A DNA stretch of 64,000 nt from CAZWRN01 sp964446685 (GCA_964446685.1 CAYUPO010000002.1:47480-111479); one strand, 5' to 3'; numbered from the stretch's first letter, positions 52,162 through 60,540 are shown. Numbers and translations are program-made. The notes: generated by a model not told the origin, from the sequence alone.

Positions 52162-52189
52162 TTGACACCGAAGAAAAGGCGTATATAAT
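52162..52189 (+). promoter_or_regulatory. Strong promoter of the LCAT-like lipase gene
   Basis: TTGACA (52162-52167), 16-nt spacer, TATAAT (52184-52189): both hexamers are exact consensus. The 17-mer ACCGAAGAAAAGGCGTA (52167-52183) fills the spacer. The -10 ends 9 nt before the TTG start at 52199. Confidence 0.9.
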
Positions 52190-52198
52190 GCCTGTAAG

Positions 52199-55100
52199 TT
52201 GAAAAAACTGATCCATTATTTTTCAACTGCCCTATTAACGCCTCTGGTTTTTTTACTGTGCTTTTTCTTTGCATCTTCTTCCACTTTCGCAGCAACATTG
52301 GCTGAGCAAACAGCAGAATATTCTACCCCACTTGAAGTCTGGCAGGTATTTCAGGAACTGGGATCCAATCTATCAGGCAAAGCCGGAACATTTACATTTA
52401 GAATAAAAACAGATATTCCCTATACACAACAATTTGAATACACCGCACAAAATGCCCGAATTTATGATAAAGACAATGGTGGATCTGCTATTGCCGGATG
52501 TATTCCCGCAGGTACACCTACTACTGATTTATTAAGGGGGTTAATGTTAAATACCGGAAATGCTCCCATCGGATATATGGATGTTTCAATAGATTTTAGC
52601 TGCCGCAACTACAACTTTATTCCCGGACACAGATATCTGATTAAAATTACTAACGCCAACCGAGGCACCAATATCCATTTTGCAACAGCCACAACTCTTG
52701 CCTCACCCACTGATTTTTTCACTCAGGGGGGTCTCCGATATACCTATGCCAATCCATTTGAAAGTATTTGCAATCCAATAACTTATATCTGGAACTCTCC
52801 TGTTTCCAACAGTGGCTGCATTGTCTTCACTTCACCAAAAGATGATTTATTTTTCATACTTTCTGATGAAAACGGCGTTACAGTTCCTCAGCCATCACCT
52901 CTACCCACCCCAAGTCCAACACCATCTCCCACTCCCAGTCCAAAAACACCATTAATTTTTATTCCCGGAATAGGCGGCTCAGAATTAAAAGTAGCCGAAG
53001 ACACCATCTGGTCCCAAGACAACGGCCACGGAGGAACATACAGCCATGCCTACGCAAAAGATGAAAAAGTATGGGTTAACGTGGATGAAGCAAAAAAATT
53101 TGGTAATGATGATTATTTTGATATTTTAAAAGTGGATACTGATGGCCAAACAGCATTAGCAAAACTCAGTATAACTGGTGAACTATTTGAAAGTTATGAT
53201 AAATCCATCGAATTTTTTACTAACAACGGTTATTCTATAAACCAAGATCTTTTCATATTTGCATATGACTGGAGAGAAGATATAAATTCAACTTCAAACA
53301 ATCTCAATTCTTTAATAAATAAAATTAAAGCACAAAAAAATATCACAAAAGTAAATATAGTTACACATTCAATGGGTGGTCTAGTAGCGCGTGATTATAT
53401 TAGTAATACAAATAATGCTCAAAACGTTAATAAACTAATCAGCTTAGCCCCTCCTTATTTAGGTTCATCTGTCTCTTTAAAAACTTTACTTTACGGTCAT
53501 TGTTTAACTGATGAATTAATTAAAAATTTGCCGATTTGTATTGGAATTTCGGATTCAGAGGTGAAAGATATATTTCAAAATTTAGTAACTGCTTATCAAC
53601 TAATTCCTAGTAAAAAATACTACAATTTTTACGACGGTTCAAATTTGCAGTATTCAACACCTTTTAAAGATTCTTCAGATATAGACAATAACAAAATTAC
53701 GGAATCTCTAAATTATCCAGAAATTAAAGATCTTTTAACTAATTTAGGATTTAACACATCTCTTTTATCTAAATCCGAATCTTTTCATACCTTAGATGAT
53801 CAGCTAAATAATACTAACAATGTTGACCTCAATATTATTGTTGGTTCAGGAAAACCCACAATCGGACAAATAATTGAAAAATATAAATTCGATTTTGCTG
53901 GAATTAAAATACCAACTAAAGAATTAGTTACTATAAATGGAGATGGTACAGTTCCCCTTTTTAGTGCTTCATTAAATGATCCATCACGCAATCTTTCACT
54001 GTTTGATCCAAACAAAGTTTTCTATACAAATCAAAATCATTCAAATATTGTTACAGATCCCAAGGTTCTGACTTTTGTTAATAATTTACTAAATGGTTCA
54101 AATACTTTAACTTCAGGTATTTCTAAGTCTCAATATTCACTCAATGGTACTCTTTATTCCGTACATTCCCCTGTAAATATCCATGCTTATGATGATAAAG
54201 GCAATCATACAGGCCCTACCGAAAACGGATATGAAATAAATATTCCTGATAGTACTTACGAAACACTAGATGATGCAAAATTTATTTTTCTTCCAAAAGA
54301 GGGAAACTATAATTTTAAATTTGAAGCCACCGACCAAGGTGCATTTGATTTTAAAATCCGAGATTATTCTGAAGACAAACTAGTGTCCAGTAAGATTTAT
54401 AAAGACGTCCCTTTGACCAAGGAAACCACAGCCAAGTATAATCCTCAGGAAAATGAAAACCTTTTAGTGGATTTAAATGGTGATGAACAAACAAATTTAA
54501 CATACTCTCCAACTGAAGTATCCGGAACTAAAGTAAATGACCAAACTGCACCTGTATCCAAAATCCAATTATCCGGATTAAAAGGGCAAAACAATTGGTA
54601 TAGAAGTGACGTGACAGTCAGCTTAACAGCAACTGATGAAGCAACAGGATCTGGTATCAGTAAAACTGAATATTCAACTAATAATGGTGACATAGTTCAG
54701 CTTTATGACAAACCATTTGTCATCAAAGAAACAACAACTCTCAAAGTAAAATCAACAGATAATACTGGTAATGAAGAAAAACTACAGGAAGTAGAAATAA
54801 AAATAGATAAAACTCCTCCTGAAGTAAAAATAATCCTCAATCCTTTAACATTAAATTTTGATTTTGTCGGACAGGATGAATCAAGTGAGGCATCTACAGT
54901 TGATATCGGGAAAAAAGTTACTATCACGGATGAAGCAGGTAATACTCTGGATCTTGTTTTAAAATCAAAAGAAAAACCGCGTAAAGAAAAAATAGAAATA
55001 GTTTCATTGCGGTATAACAATCAGCCATTGATTAAACCGGAAGAAAACCTACTCGAAGCCAAGTTTAAGCTTGATAAAAAAAGTAATATTATTGAACTTG

Positions 55101-55276
55101 ATCAAAAAATAGTTATTAAGGGTGATGAAAAAATAAAAGCAAACTATTCTGCTAGCAAAAACATCACCTCAATAACTACAAAAAAAATAAAAAACCAAAA
55201 AGAAACTAATGATTTTATAGGAAAAGTACTTCTTTACATTTTTAGTAGTAATGGTGATTTAACAATAAAATATTAA
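52199..55276 (+). CDS. Large secreted LCAT/lipase-like alpha/beta hydrolase with C-terminal beta domains (TTG start)
   Basis: Signal peptide (KKLIHYFSTALLTPLVFLLC, cleavage near ...STFA-A), an N-terminal beta domain (~35-230), a PTPSPTPSP linker (~235-255), then an LCAT-like hydrolase: IFIPGIGGSEL (oxyanion region), LFIFAYDWRED, and nucleophile elbow VTHSMGGLVARDY, plus His in NQNHSNIV. C-terminal domains include an OmpL47/chitobiase-like repeat (VTVSLTATDEATGSGISKTE...STDNTGNEEK). The start is TTG at 52199: no ATG precedes the signal peptide and the promoter ends just before it. Probable acylglycerol or phospholipid acyl hydrolase/transferase acting outside the cell. Confidence 0.88.
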   Translation: MKKLIHYFSTALLTPLVFLLCFFFASSSTFAATLAEQTAEYSTPLEVWQVFQELGSNLSGKAGTFTFRIKTDIPYTQQFEYTAQNARIYDKDNGGSAIAGCIPAGTPTTDLLRGLMLNTGNAPIGYMDVSIDFSCRNYNFIPGHRYLIKITNANRGTNIHFATATTLASPTDFFTQGGLRYTYANPFESICNPITYIWNSPVSNSGCIVFTSPKDDLFFILSDENGVTVPQPSPLPTPSPTPSPTPSPKTPLIFIPGIGGSELKVAEDTIWSQDNGHGGTYSHAYAKDEKVWVNVDEAKKFGNDDYFDILKVDTDGQTALAKLSITGELFESYDKSIEFFTNNGYSINQDLFIFAYDWREDINSTSNNLNSLINKIKAQKNITKVNIVTHSMGGLVARDYISNTNNAQNVNKLISLAPPYLGSSVSLKTLLYGHCLTDELIKNLPICIGISDSEVKDIFQNLVTAYQLIPSKKYYNFYDGSNLQYSTPFKDSSDIDNNKITESLNYPEIKDLLTNLGFNTSLLSKSESFHTLDDQLNNTNNVDLNIIVGSGKPTIGQIIEKYKFDFAGIKIPTKELVTINGDGTVPLFSASLNDPSRNLSLFDPNKVFYTNQNHSNIVTDPKVLTFVNNLLNGSNTLTSGISKSQYSLNGTLYSVHSPVNIHAYDDKGNHTGPTENGYEINIPDSTYETLDDAKFIFLPKEGNYNFKFEATDQGAFDFKIRDYSEDKLVSSKIYKDVPLTKETTAKYNPQENENLLVDLNGDEQTNLTYSPTEVSGTKVNDQTAPVSKIQLSGLKGQNNWYRSDVTVSLTATDEATGSGISKTEYSTNNGDIVQLYDKPFVIKETTTLKVKSTDNTGNEEKLQEVEIKIDKTPPEVKIILNPLTLNFDFVGQDESSEASTVDIGKKVTITDEAGNTLDLVLKSKEKPRKEKIEIVSLRYNNQPLIKPEENLLEAKFKLDKKSNIIELDQKIVIKGDEKIKANYSASKNITSITTKKIKNQKETNDFIGKVLLYIFSSNGDLTIKY

Positions 55277-55461
55277 AATAGTTGAAGTAGTATAGATACA
55301 GTTATTAATGAAATTACTATACCCCCAATAAAAGAAAATACAACTTTATTTGTCAGTTTTTGATTTTTTCCAATAATAAAAAATATTAATAAAGAAAATG
55401 ATAATGAAAAAACAATAAATAAACTTATATACCTGGAAAAATTAAGTGAAATATCAATCAT
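55273..55461 (-). CDS. Small two-helix membrane protein (62 aa)
   Basis: Not recognised. Two hydrophobic helices (YISLFIVFSLSFSLLIFFII and VVFSFIGGIVISLITVSILL) with a short basic loop, giving a hairpin in the membrane. It overlaps the lipase stop by 4 nt on the opposite strand and lies 9 nt downstream of the next minus-strand gene, so it may share its transcript. Confidence 0.5.
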   Translation of the reverse strand: MIDISLNFSRYISLFIVFSLSFSLLIFFIIGKNQKLTNKVVFSFIGGIVISLITVSILLQLF

Positions 55462-55470
55462 TCTTTAACT

Positions 55471-56172
55471 TTACTCCTCTTTCTTTTCCTGATCAAGTAG
55501 TGGATCAGGTTTTTTATTTCCGGCTAATACTTTCTCAATTTCTTTATCTGCTAAAGGATTGAGTAACGGTTTTATTTCTGGAACTTTTGGATCTTCAGAT
55601 TTGATGGCTTCTTTGAGTTTCTTTTGCAGTTCTTCTTTTTGAATAGCTTCAACTTGTTGGCGCAATAGATTTCTTAGAACATTTATTTGTGAGACTTTCA
55701 GAAAATATGGACTGGCTGTTTTATTCTTGTCTGGCAGTTTTCCTTCAAGATCTGTCTGTATTCGTCCAAGCGTGTCATAGATAGTAACAATATCTCCGTC
55801 ATGAACTTGGGACAACTGTTCGATACTTGATGTGGATGAGGATGTTCCACTTAGTTTTTGCACAAGATCTGGGTAAACATTGGCAAACATTTTTTGAATC
55901 TGCTCTCCTGTGTATTTATGACCAGGTATTGTTGAATCATAAGCTGCTTCACTCTTGTCAAAAGTCTGCATTAATTTTTGATATCCTGAATCTTCAGGAA
56001 TCGGCACTGAAGCTTCAGGAGAAGAATTTGTTGTTGTGTTGGAAGTTTTATTTCGACTTAATAATCCCCTAATTCTATCTTTTAAAGAAGGTTTCTTTGC
56101 GGATTCAGGTTTGGTCTGTACAACCTCTGCTGGTTTCTCTGATTTTACTTCATTACTTCCTACTTCACCCAT
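55471..56172 (-). CDS. Hypothetical soluble protein (233 aa)
   Basis: Not recognised. Lys/Glu/Pro-rich disordered ends; the centre (YTGEQIQKMFANVYPDLVQKL, VHDGDIVTIYDTLGRIQTDLEG) and INVLRNLLRQQVEAIQKEELQKKLKEA are helical. No signal peptide. A TTGACA lies upstream at 56201-56206 on the minus strand. Possibly a structural or scaffolding protein. Confidence 0.6.
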   Translation of the reverse strand: MGEVGSNEVKSEKPAEVVQTKPESAKKPSLKDRIRGLLSRNKTSNTTTNSSPEASVPIPEDSGYQKLMQTFDKSEAAYDSTIPGHKYTGEQIQKMFANVYPDLVQKLSGTSSSTSSIEQLSQVHDGDIVTIYDTLGRIQTDLEGKLPDKNKTASPYFLKVSQINVLRNLLRQQVEAIQKEELQKKLKEAIKSEDPKVPEIKPLLNPLADKEIEKVLAGNKKPDPLLDQEKKEE

Positions 56173-56227
56173 CTGTTAATTTACTCATATCTTTCTCACT
56201 AGTGTCAAATCAGGGTACAATGAATAA

Positions 56228-56617
56228 ATGAAATTTCTCCGTAAACTACTGCCAATCCTTTTTTATGGATCGATTTGGGGAATGGTAATCTACTTTGTTG
56301 AACCACCCGCCTCCTGGCCATCTGCCACTACAACTCAGATTTTAAGCTTCTTTATCCCTCTGCTTCTCACAGTCACTTTTTTAATAAACTTCATTTTAAA
56401 TTATCTGCCACATAGTTTTATTGCGGCTTTAGGGATACTGCTGATGCTGGTTTTGTATGCCATCAATCAGCTAACCGCCATCACAGCTGGTATTATTATT
56501 TTAATAACTACCTTATTAATAAAGATCTTCCCCCGGGTCAGGTTACCGAGGCTAAGATTGACACCACTCCTAAAAATACTTAGAATTCACAAAAGCGAAG
56601 GGAATAAAAGACAGTGA
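56228..56617 (+). CDS. Small membrane protein upstream of metG (129 aa)
   Basis: Three to four hydrophobic helices (LLPILFYGSIWGMVIYF, IPLLLTVTFLINFIL, FIAALGILLMLVLYAI, ITAGIIILITTLLI) and a basic C-terminus. Not recognised. A TACAAT box ends 6 nt before the ATG. Its stop overlaps the GTG start of metG (GTGA), so it is translated together with metG. Confidence 0.7.
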   Translation: MKFLRKLLPILFYGSIWGMVIYFVEPPASWPSATTTQILSFFIPLLLTVTFLINFILNYLPHSFIAALGILLMLVLYAINQLTAITAGIIILITTLLIKIFPRVRLPRLRLTPLLKILRIHKSEGNKRQ

Positions 56618-58002
56618 ACCAGAAATTAATAACTACACCTATTTTTTATGTAAATGATGTGCCTCATATCGGACACACCTATACTGCAGTTGCTGCAGAT
56701 ACTTTGACACGTTTTTATAAATTATGCGGCGATGAGACACATTTACTAACCGGAACCGATGAACACGGAGCCAAGATTGCCGAAGCGGCTGAAAAACACA
56801 ATCAAACTCCAAAAGAATACTCTGACAAAATAGCCGCAGAATTTAAAAAATCCTGGGATAGTCTGAATATTAATTATGAAAGATTTATCAGAACAACTGA
56901 TGAAGATCATGAAAAAATAGTCAAAGAATTTTTGCAAAAACTGTACCAAAGCGGAGCAATTGAGGAAAAACCTCGTCTTTATACCGGGCTTTACTGTGTT
57001 TCATGTGAGAAATTTTGGCAGAAAGAAGATTTAAAAGATGGGCTTTGTCCTGATCATTTAAAACCACCAGTTGAACACTCGGAAGAAAATTATTACTTTA
57101 GTCTCAGTAAATATCAGCCAAAACTGATTGAACTAATCGAATCAAATACTATTGAAATTTTGCCTGAAACCAGGAAAAACGAGATTTTGGGTAAATTAAA
57201 ACAGGGACTAGATGATATCTCTATCTCCAGAAAAAATGTTCCATGGGGTATTACACTCCCCTTTGATGAAACACATACTGCTTATGTCTGGATTGACGCA
57301 CTTATAAATTATTATACTTTTGGTTCTCAAAATGATCTGTGGCCAGCCTATCTTCATCTGGTTGGAAAAGATATTTTGTGGTTTCATTCAGTTATCTGGC
57401 CGGCGATGTTACTGGCGGCGGATCTTCCTCTTCCAAAAAGAGTTTTTGCTCACGGATTTTTTACCATTGGTGGACAAAAAATGTCCAAAACATTGGGAAA
57501 TGTTATCAAACCAGCTGACCTGGTTGAAAAATATGGTGTAGATGGTACGCGTTATATTCTCTTGGCTTCTTTTCCTTTTGGTGAAGATGGTGATTTTTCC
57601 TGGGAACAGTTTGATACTCTCTTTAACGCGGATTTAGCAAATGGAATTGGTAACCTCACTGCCAGAGTTGCCAAGCTGGCTGAAAAATCCGGTTTTGTGG
57701 CAAATGAACATCAGGCCAAGCTTGATCCGGAAGTACAAACTTTGGTTGATAAACTAAAGTTTAATGAATCAATTAATTGGATCAGGTCAATTATCGCAAC
57801 CGCTGACCAGCGGATCAATCAAACACAACCCTGGAAACTAGAAGGAACAGAGCTCAAAGAAGTTTTAGATGAATTAGTATCTTTAATTCAAAGAATAGCC
57901 TACAATCTCCAGCCTTTTATGCCCTCGACTGCCGAAAAAATCCTCACTCAATTCCAAGGCGAAGTCAAAGCCCAACCCCCTTTGTTCCCTAGAATATCTT
58001 AA
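56614..58002 (+). CDS. metG: Methionyl-tRNA synthetase, short form
   Basis: Charges tRNA-Met. Class I motifs HIGH (VPHIGHTYTAVAAD) and KMSKS (GQKMSKTLGN) are present, along with TGTDEHGAKI and the connective peptide with one zinc knuckle (YCVSCEKFW...LCPDHL). It ends after the anticodon-binding helices and lacks the C-terminal Trbp111-like dimer domain. 462 residues. GTG start, overlapping the previous stop by 4 nt. Confidence 0.96.
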   Translation: MNQKLITTPIFYVNDVPHIGHTYTAVAADTLTRFYKLCGDETHLLTGTDEHGAKIAEAAEKHNQTPKEYSDKIAAEFKKSWDSLNINYERFIRTTDEDHEKIVKEFLQKLYQSGAIEEKPRLYTGLYCVSCEKFWQKEDLKDGLCPDHLKPPVEHSEENYYFSLSKYQPKLIELIESNTIEILPETRKNEILGKLKQGLDDISISRKNVPWGITLPFDETHTAYVWIDALINYYTFGSQNDLWPAYLHLVGKDILWFHSVIWPAMLLAADLPLPKRVFAHGFFTIGGQKMSKTLGNVIKPADLVEKYGVDGTRYILLASFPFGEDGDFSWEQFDTLFNADLANGIGNLTARVAKLAEKSGFVANEHQAKLDPEVQTLVDKLKFNESINWIRSIIATADQRINQTQPWKLEGTELKEVLDELVSLIQRIAYNLQPFMPSTAEKILTQFQGEVKAQPPLFPRIS

Positions 58003-58044
58003 AAAACGTATCGTACCCACAGACATGATCAGATGTAACCCTTT

Positions 58045-58145
58045 GTCATGCTGAACTCGTTTCAGCATCTTAACTAAATCCTTAAATTGGAAACCTTGAA
58101 AAACCATGTTAAAGTGGGTAGATCCTGAAACAAGTTCAGGATGAC
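58045..58145. repeat. Palindrome doublet, GTCAT ends outward (51-nt interior)
   Basis: Left unit 58045-58069 (ATGCTGAA/TTCAGCAT), right unit 58121-58145 (ATCCTGAA/TTCAGGAT), the same family as GIY-YIG island 2 but with a 51-nt non-coding interior. Confidence 0.9.
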
Positions 58146-58151
58146 AAATAG

Positions 58152-58847
58152 ATGGGAATTTTATTTACATCATCACAAATTAAAGCTGGCAATATGTCCT
58201 TCCGCAGAGGTGATCCTGATGAGGCTCTACAAAATAGACTTAATTTTTTTAAAAAAAATAATCTGAATTACCAAAATTATGTAGGCATGTCTCCCACCCA
58301 TACGTCGGGAGTTAAAATAGTCAGTCTGTTTGACAAAGGTAAGATGCTGGATGAAACAGATGCAATCATCACGAATGACTCTTCAATTATTTTATTTACC
58401 CTAACAGGCGACTGTATTCCTTTGGCTTTAATAGATCTAGAGAAACAGGTGTTTTCTCTTATCCATATTAGCCGCCTTAATGCTGCATCAGGAATCCTGA
58501 CTGAAACAATTAGCACTTTTATCTACAACTTCCACTCCTCTCCTCAAAACATAACTGCCCATTTTGGACCATCAATTGGACCGTGCTGTTATTATCATAA
58601 AAACCCTCCCCAACTAAAAGACAACAAATGGAAACCATTTATTAAACAAATGGATAAAACATACTCTGTAGATCTATGGGGATTTGTTGAAGCAGAACTC
58701 GAAACTCTTGGCTTAAAAAAAGCCAATATTAAAAACCCAAAAATATGCTCTGCCCACTCTGAAAAATATTTCTCACACTACCAAGCCATCAAAGAAAACC
58801 TACCAAACGACTACCGTTTTGGTACACTACTAAACGTGTCATCCTGA
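58152..58847 (+). CDS. YfiH/laccase-domain protein (purine nucleoside phosphorylase-like), divergent
   Basis: Cu/Zn-type laccase-domain family, known members of which act on purine nucleosides. Recognised from FTLTGDCIPLALID (family TADCxP), FGPSIGPCCYYHK (family GPxIGPCCYEV) and CSAHSEKYFSHYQ. The usual HAGWRG is replaced by IHISRLNA: the His is kept, the rest lost. QVHG near the N-terminus is also altered (PTHTSG). Catalysis is possible but uncertain. The stop codon lies inside the palindrome at 58838-58862, so the C-terminus is repeat-derived. Confidence 0.8.
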   Translation: MGILFTSSQIKAGNMSFRRGDPDEALQNRLNFFKKNNLNYQNYVGMSPTHTSGVKIVSLFDKGKMLDETDAIITNDSSIILFTLTGDCIPLALIDLEKQVFSLIHISRLNAASGILTETISTFIYNFHSSPQNITAHFGPSIGPCCYYHKNPPQLKDNKWKPFIKQMDKTYSVDLWGFVEAELETLGLKKANIKNPKICSAHSEKYFSHYQAIKENLPNDYRFGTLLNVSS

Positions 58848-58862
58848 GTGAAACGAAGGATC
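58838..58862. repeat. Single palindrome overlapping the 3' end of the YfiH-like gene
   Basis: GTCATCCTGAGTGAAACG...GGATC, followed by a second hairpin CTCGC-GAAT-GCGAG. It supplies the TGA stop codon of the preceding gene. Confidence 0.75.
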
Positions 58863-58905
58863 TCTCGCGAATGCGAGATCCAGAATTTTAAACTGGTCAA
58901 AGAAT

Positions 58906-59340
58906 ATGATTAAAGGTATTGACTACATTGGATTAACCTGCATTGCTATCTGTCATGACGGTCATGGTAATTTTGTAATGCATAAACGGAGTAAAAACGC
59001 CCGGGATGAACATGGTAAATGGGATCTGGCTGCAGGAGGTGTAGACTTTGGAGAAACTCTTGAAGAATGCATTACCAGAGAAATAAAAGAAGAATATTGT
59101 ACAAATGTTATAAAACTTGAACAACTCGGTACATTCACGGCACTTCGTGAGCAAAACGGCAAGCTAACACACTGGGTAGGTATATACTTTGCAGCTTTAG
59201 TAGATCCGAAAGAAGTAAAAATTGGTGAGCCAGAAAAAATGGACGAGATAGGCTGGTTTACTGTCGATAATATCCCCTCTCCTACACACAGTCAGTTTCC
59301 TAAAGTATATCCACATCTTAAAAAACTTCTTTCAAAGTAG
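58906..59340 (+). CDS. Nudix hydrolase (second)
   Basis: Nudix box in two parts: GGVDFGETLEECIT and REIKEEYCTNV, with all acidic metal ligands present but Cys instead of the usual Gly after the EE pair. KWDLAAGG and WFTVDNIPSP are typical of the ADP-ribose/IPP-isomerase-like branch of the family. 144 residues. Flanked on both sides by palindromes. Confidence 0.87.
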   Translation: MIKGIDYIGLTCIAICHDGHGNFVMHKRSKNARDEHGKWDLAAGGVDFGETLEECITREIKEEYCTNVIKLEQLGTFTALREQNGKLTHWVGIYFAALVDPKEVKIGEPEKMDEIGWFTVDNIPSPTHSQFPKVYPHLKKLLSK

Positions 59341-59343
59341 CAC

Positions 59344-59418
59344 GTCATTCCTGCGAAAGCAGGAAGCTGTAGTTTCTACTTTTTGGTATTTACAGATTCC
59401 CCTTTTCAGGGGAATGAC
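59344..59418. repeat. Palindrome doublet, GTCAT ends outward (27-nt interior)
   Basis: Left 59344-59367 (ATTCCTGC/GCAGGAAG), right 59395-59418 (ATTCCCCT/AGGGGAAT). Directly after the Nudix stop. Confidence 0.85.
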
Positions 59419-59472
59419 GATAAGAATAAGTAGAATTATTACCAAAAAGTTTGTACACTACATTCATTAATC

Positions 59473-59589
59473 GTCATTCCTGCGAAAGTCATCGACTCTG
59501 AGGACTTTGCCTCATCTCTCAGACTCGAAGAGCAGGTAGTTGCAACTTTTCCAGAGTTAATGATAGATTCCCCTGTTCAGGGGAATGAC
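59473..59589. repeat. Palindrome doublet with a 44-nt insert in the left hairpin
   Basis: Left unit 59473-59536 is split after GTCATTCCTGCGAAA by 44 nt (59488-59531) that are a near-identical inverted copy of the insert at 36826-36870; the outer AATC is lost. Right unit 59566-59589 is intact. It lies upstream of the TatD gene. Confidence 0.85.
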
Positions 59590-59600
59590 GACGGACATAT

Positions 59601-60503
59601 ATGACTAATCTTGTTGATACTCACGCACATATTTTTTGGGATTCGTATAAAGGGGACCTGAATCAGGTTTTGGATCGATGTCTCCAAAACGATGTAAGAA
59701 CAATTGTTAATGTTGGAGTCGATATCTCCTTGTCCCAAAAAGCTTTAGACCAGATCCAACTCTTAAGCAAAAAAAATAATTCTTCTTCGACTGAAATGGA
59801 GAAGTACATTACATTTTTTAGTACTATTGCGATCCACCCGGAAGAAGCAATCAGGTATCACAGTGATCAGTCATCAGTGGTGAGTGAACAGATACAAAAA
59901 GACATCGACAAACTTGAAGAAATTTATAGACAAAACCCAGAAAAAGTTATTGCTGTCGGTGAATGCGGGTTGGATTATGACTATTTTTCAAGGGAAGGAT
60001 ATTTACCGGAAAATATTTCCCTTGACCAGGCGAAAAATTTGCAACGTCAACTTTTTCAGACCCAAATTAATTTAGCAAAAAAACTAAATCTCCCCCTCCT
60101 CCTTCATGTCAGAGACCACCGCTCTCAAAACCCAGAAAATAGTGAATGCTGGGATGAAGCAATTGAAATGACTAAAGACCATTTCGGCATCCTTCATTGC
60201 TATAGTGGCCTGATGCCAACTACTAAAAAAGCCCTTGAATCAAACTTTTTGGTTTCTTTTGCCGGCAATCTGACTTACAAAAAAAATGAGTATCTCAGAG
60301 AAGCAGTAAAGTTTTTACCCTTAGAAAAAATAGTCCTGGAAACTGACTGTCCATTCCTTGCTCCTCAATCCATCCGCGGCCAAAGAAATGAACCATCATC
60401 AGTCAAAGAAATTGCCCAACTAATTGCTGAACTAAAAAATGTTTCATTCAAGGAAGTTGCCCAACAAACTACCCAAAACTTTTTTAATCTGATCAAAGTC
60501 TAA
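59601..60503 (+). CDS. TatD-family metal-dependent deoxyribonuclease
   Basis: TIM-barrel hydrolase with the TatD ligand set: VDTHAH (two His), IAVGECGLDY (Glu), LLLHVRDH (His), ILHCYSG (His), VLETDCPFLAP (Asp). 300 residues, ~40 more than E. coli TatD. The extra residues include NSSSTEMEKYI, encoded by a repeat fragment (59786-59808), and a Ser/Gln-rich loop after it. Known members are 3'-5' DNases in repair and quality control. Confidence 0.93.
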   Translation: MTNLVDTHAHIFWDSYKGDLNQVLDRCLQNDVRTIVNVGVDISLSQKALDQIQLLSKKNNSSSTEMEKYITFFSTIAIHPEEAIRYHSDQSSVVSEQIQKDIDKLEEIYRQNPEKVIAVGECGLDYDYFSREGYLPENISLDQAKNLQRQLFQTQINLAKKLNLPLLLHVRDHRSQNPENSECWDEAIEMTKDHFGILHCYSGLMPTTKKALESNFLVSFAGNLTYKKNEYLREAVKFLPLEKIVLETDCPFLAPQSIRGQRNEPSSVKEIAQLIAELKNVSFKEVAQQTTQNFFNLIKV

Positions 60504-60504
60504 T

Positions 60505-60533
60505 TTGATTTTTTTACTAATCTGAGTGATAAT
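60505..60533 (+). promoter_or_regulatory. Promoter of the 164-aa gene (leaderless type)
   Basis: TTGATT (60505-60510), 17-nt spacer, GATAAT (60528-60533), 7 nt to the ATG at 60541. Confidence 0.75.
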
Positions 60534-60540
60534 CCGCTCT

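Noticed and set aside
9824..59589. CRISPR array
   Set aside because: The repeats are short palindromes at irregular distances in both orientations, without regular spacers or cas genes.
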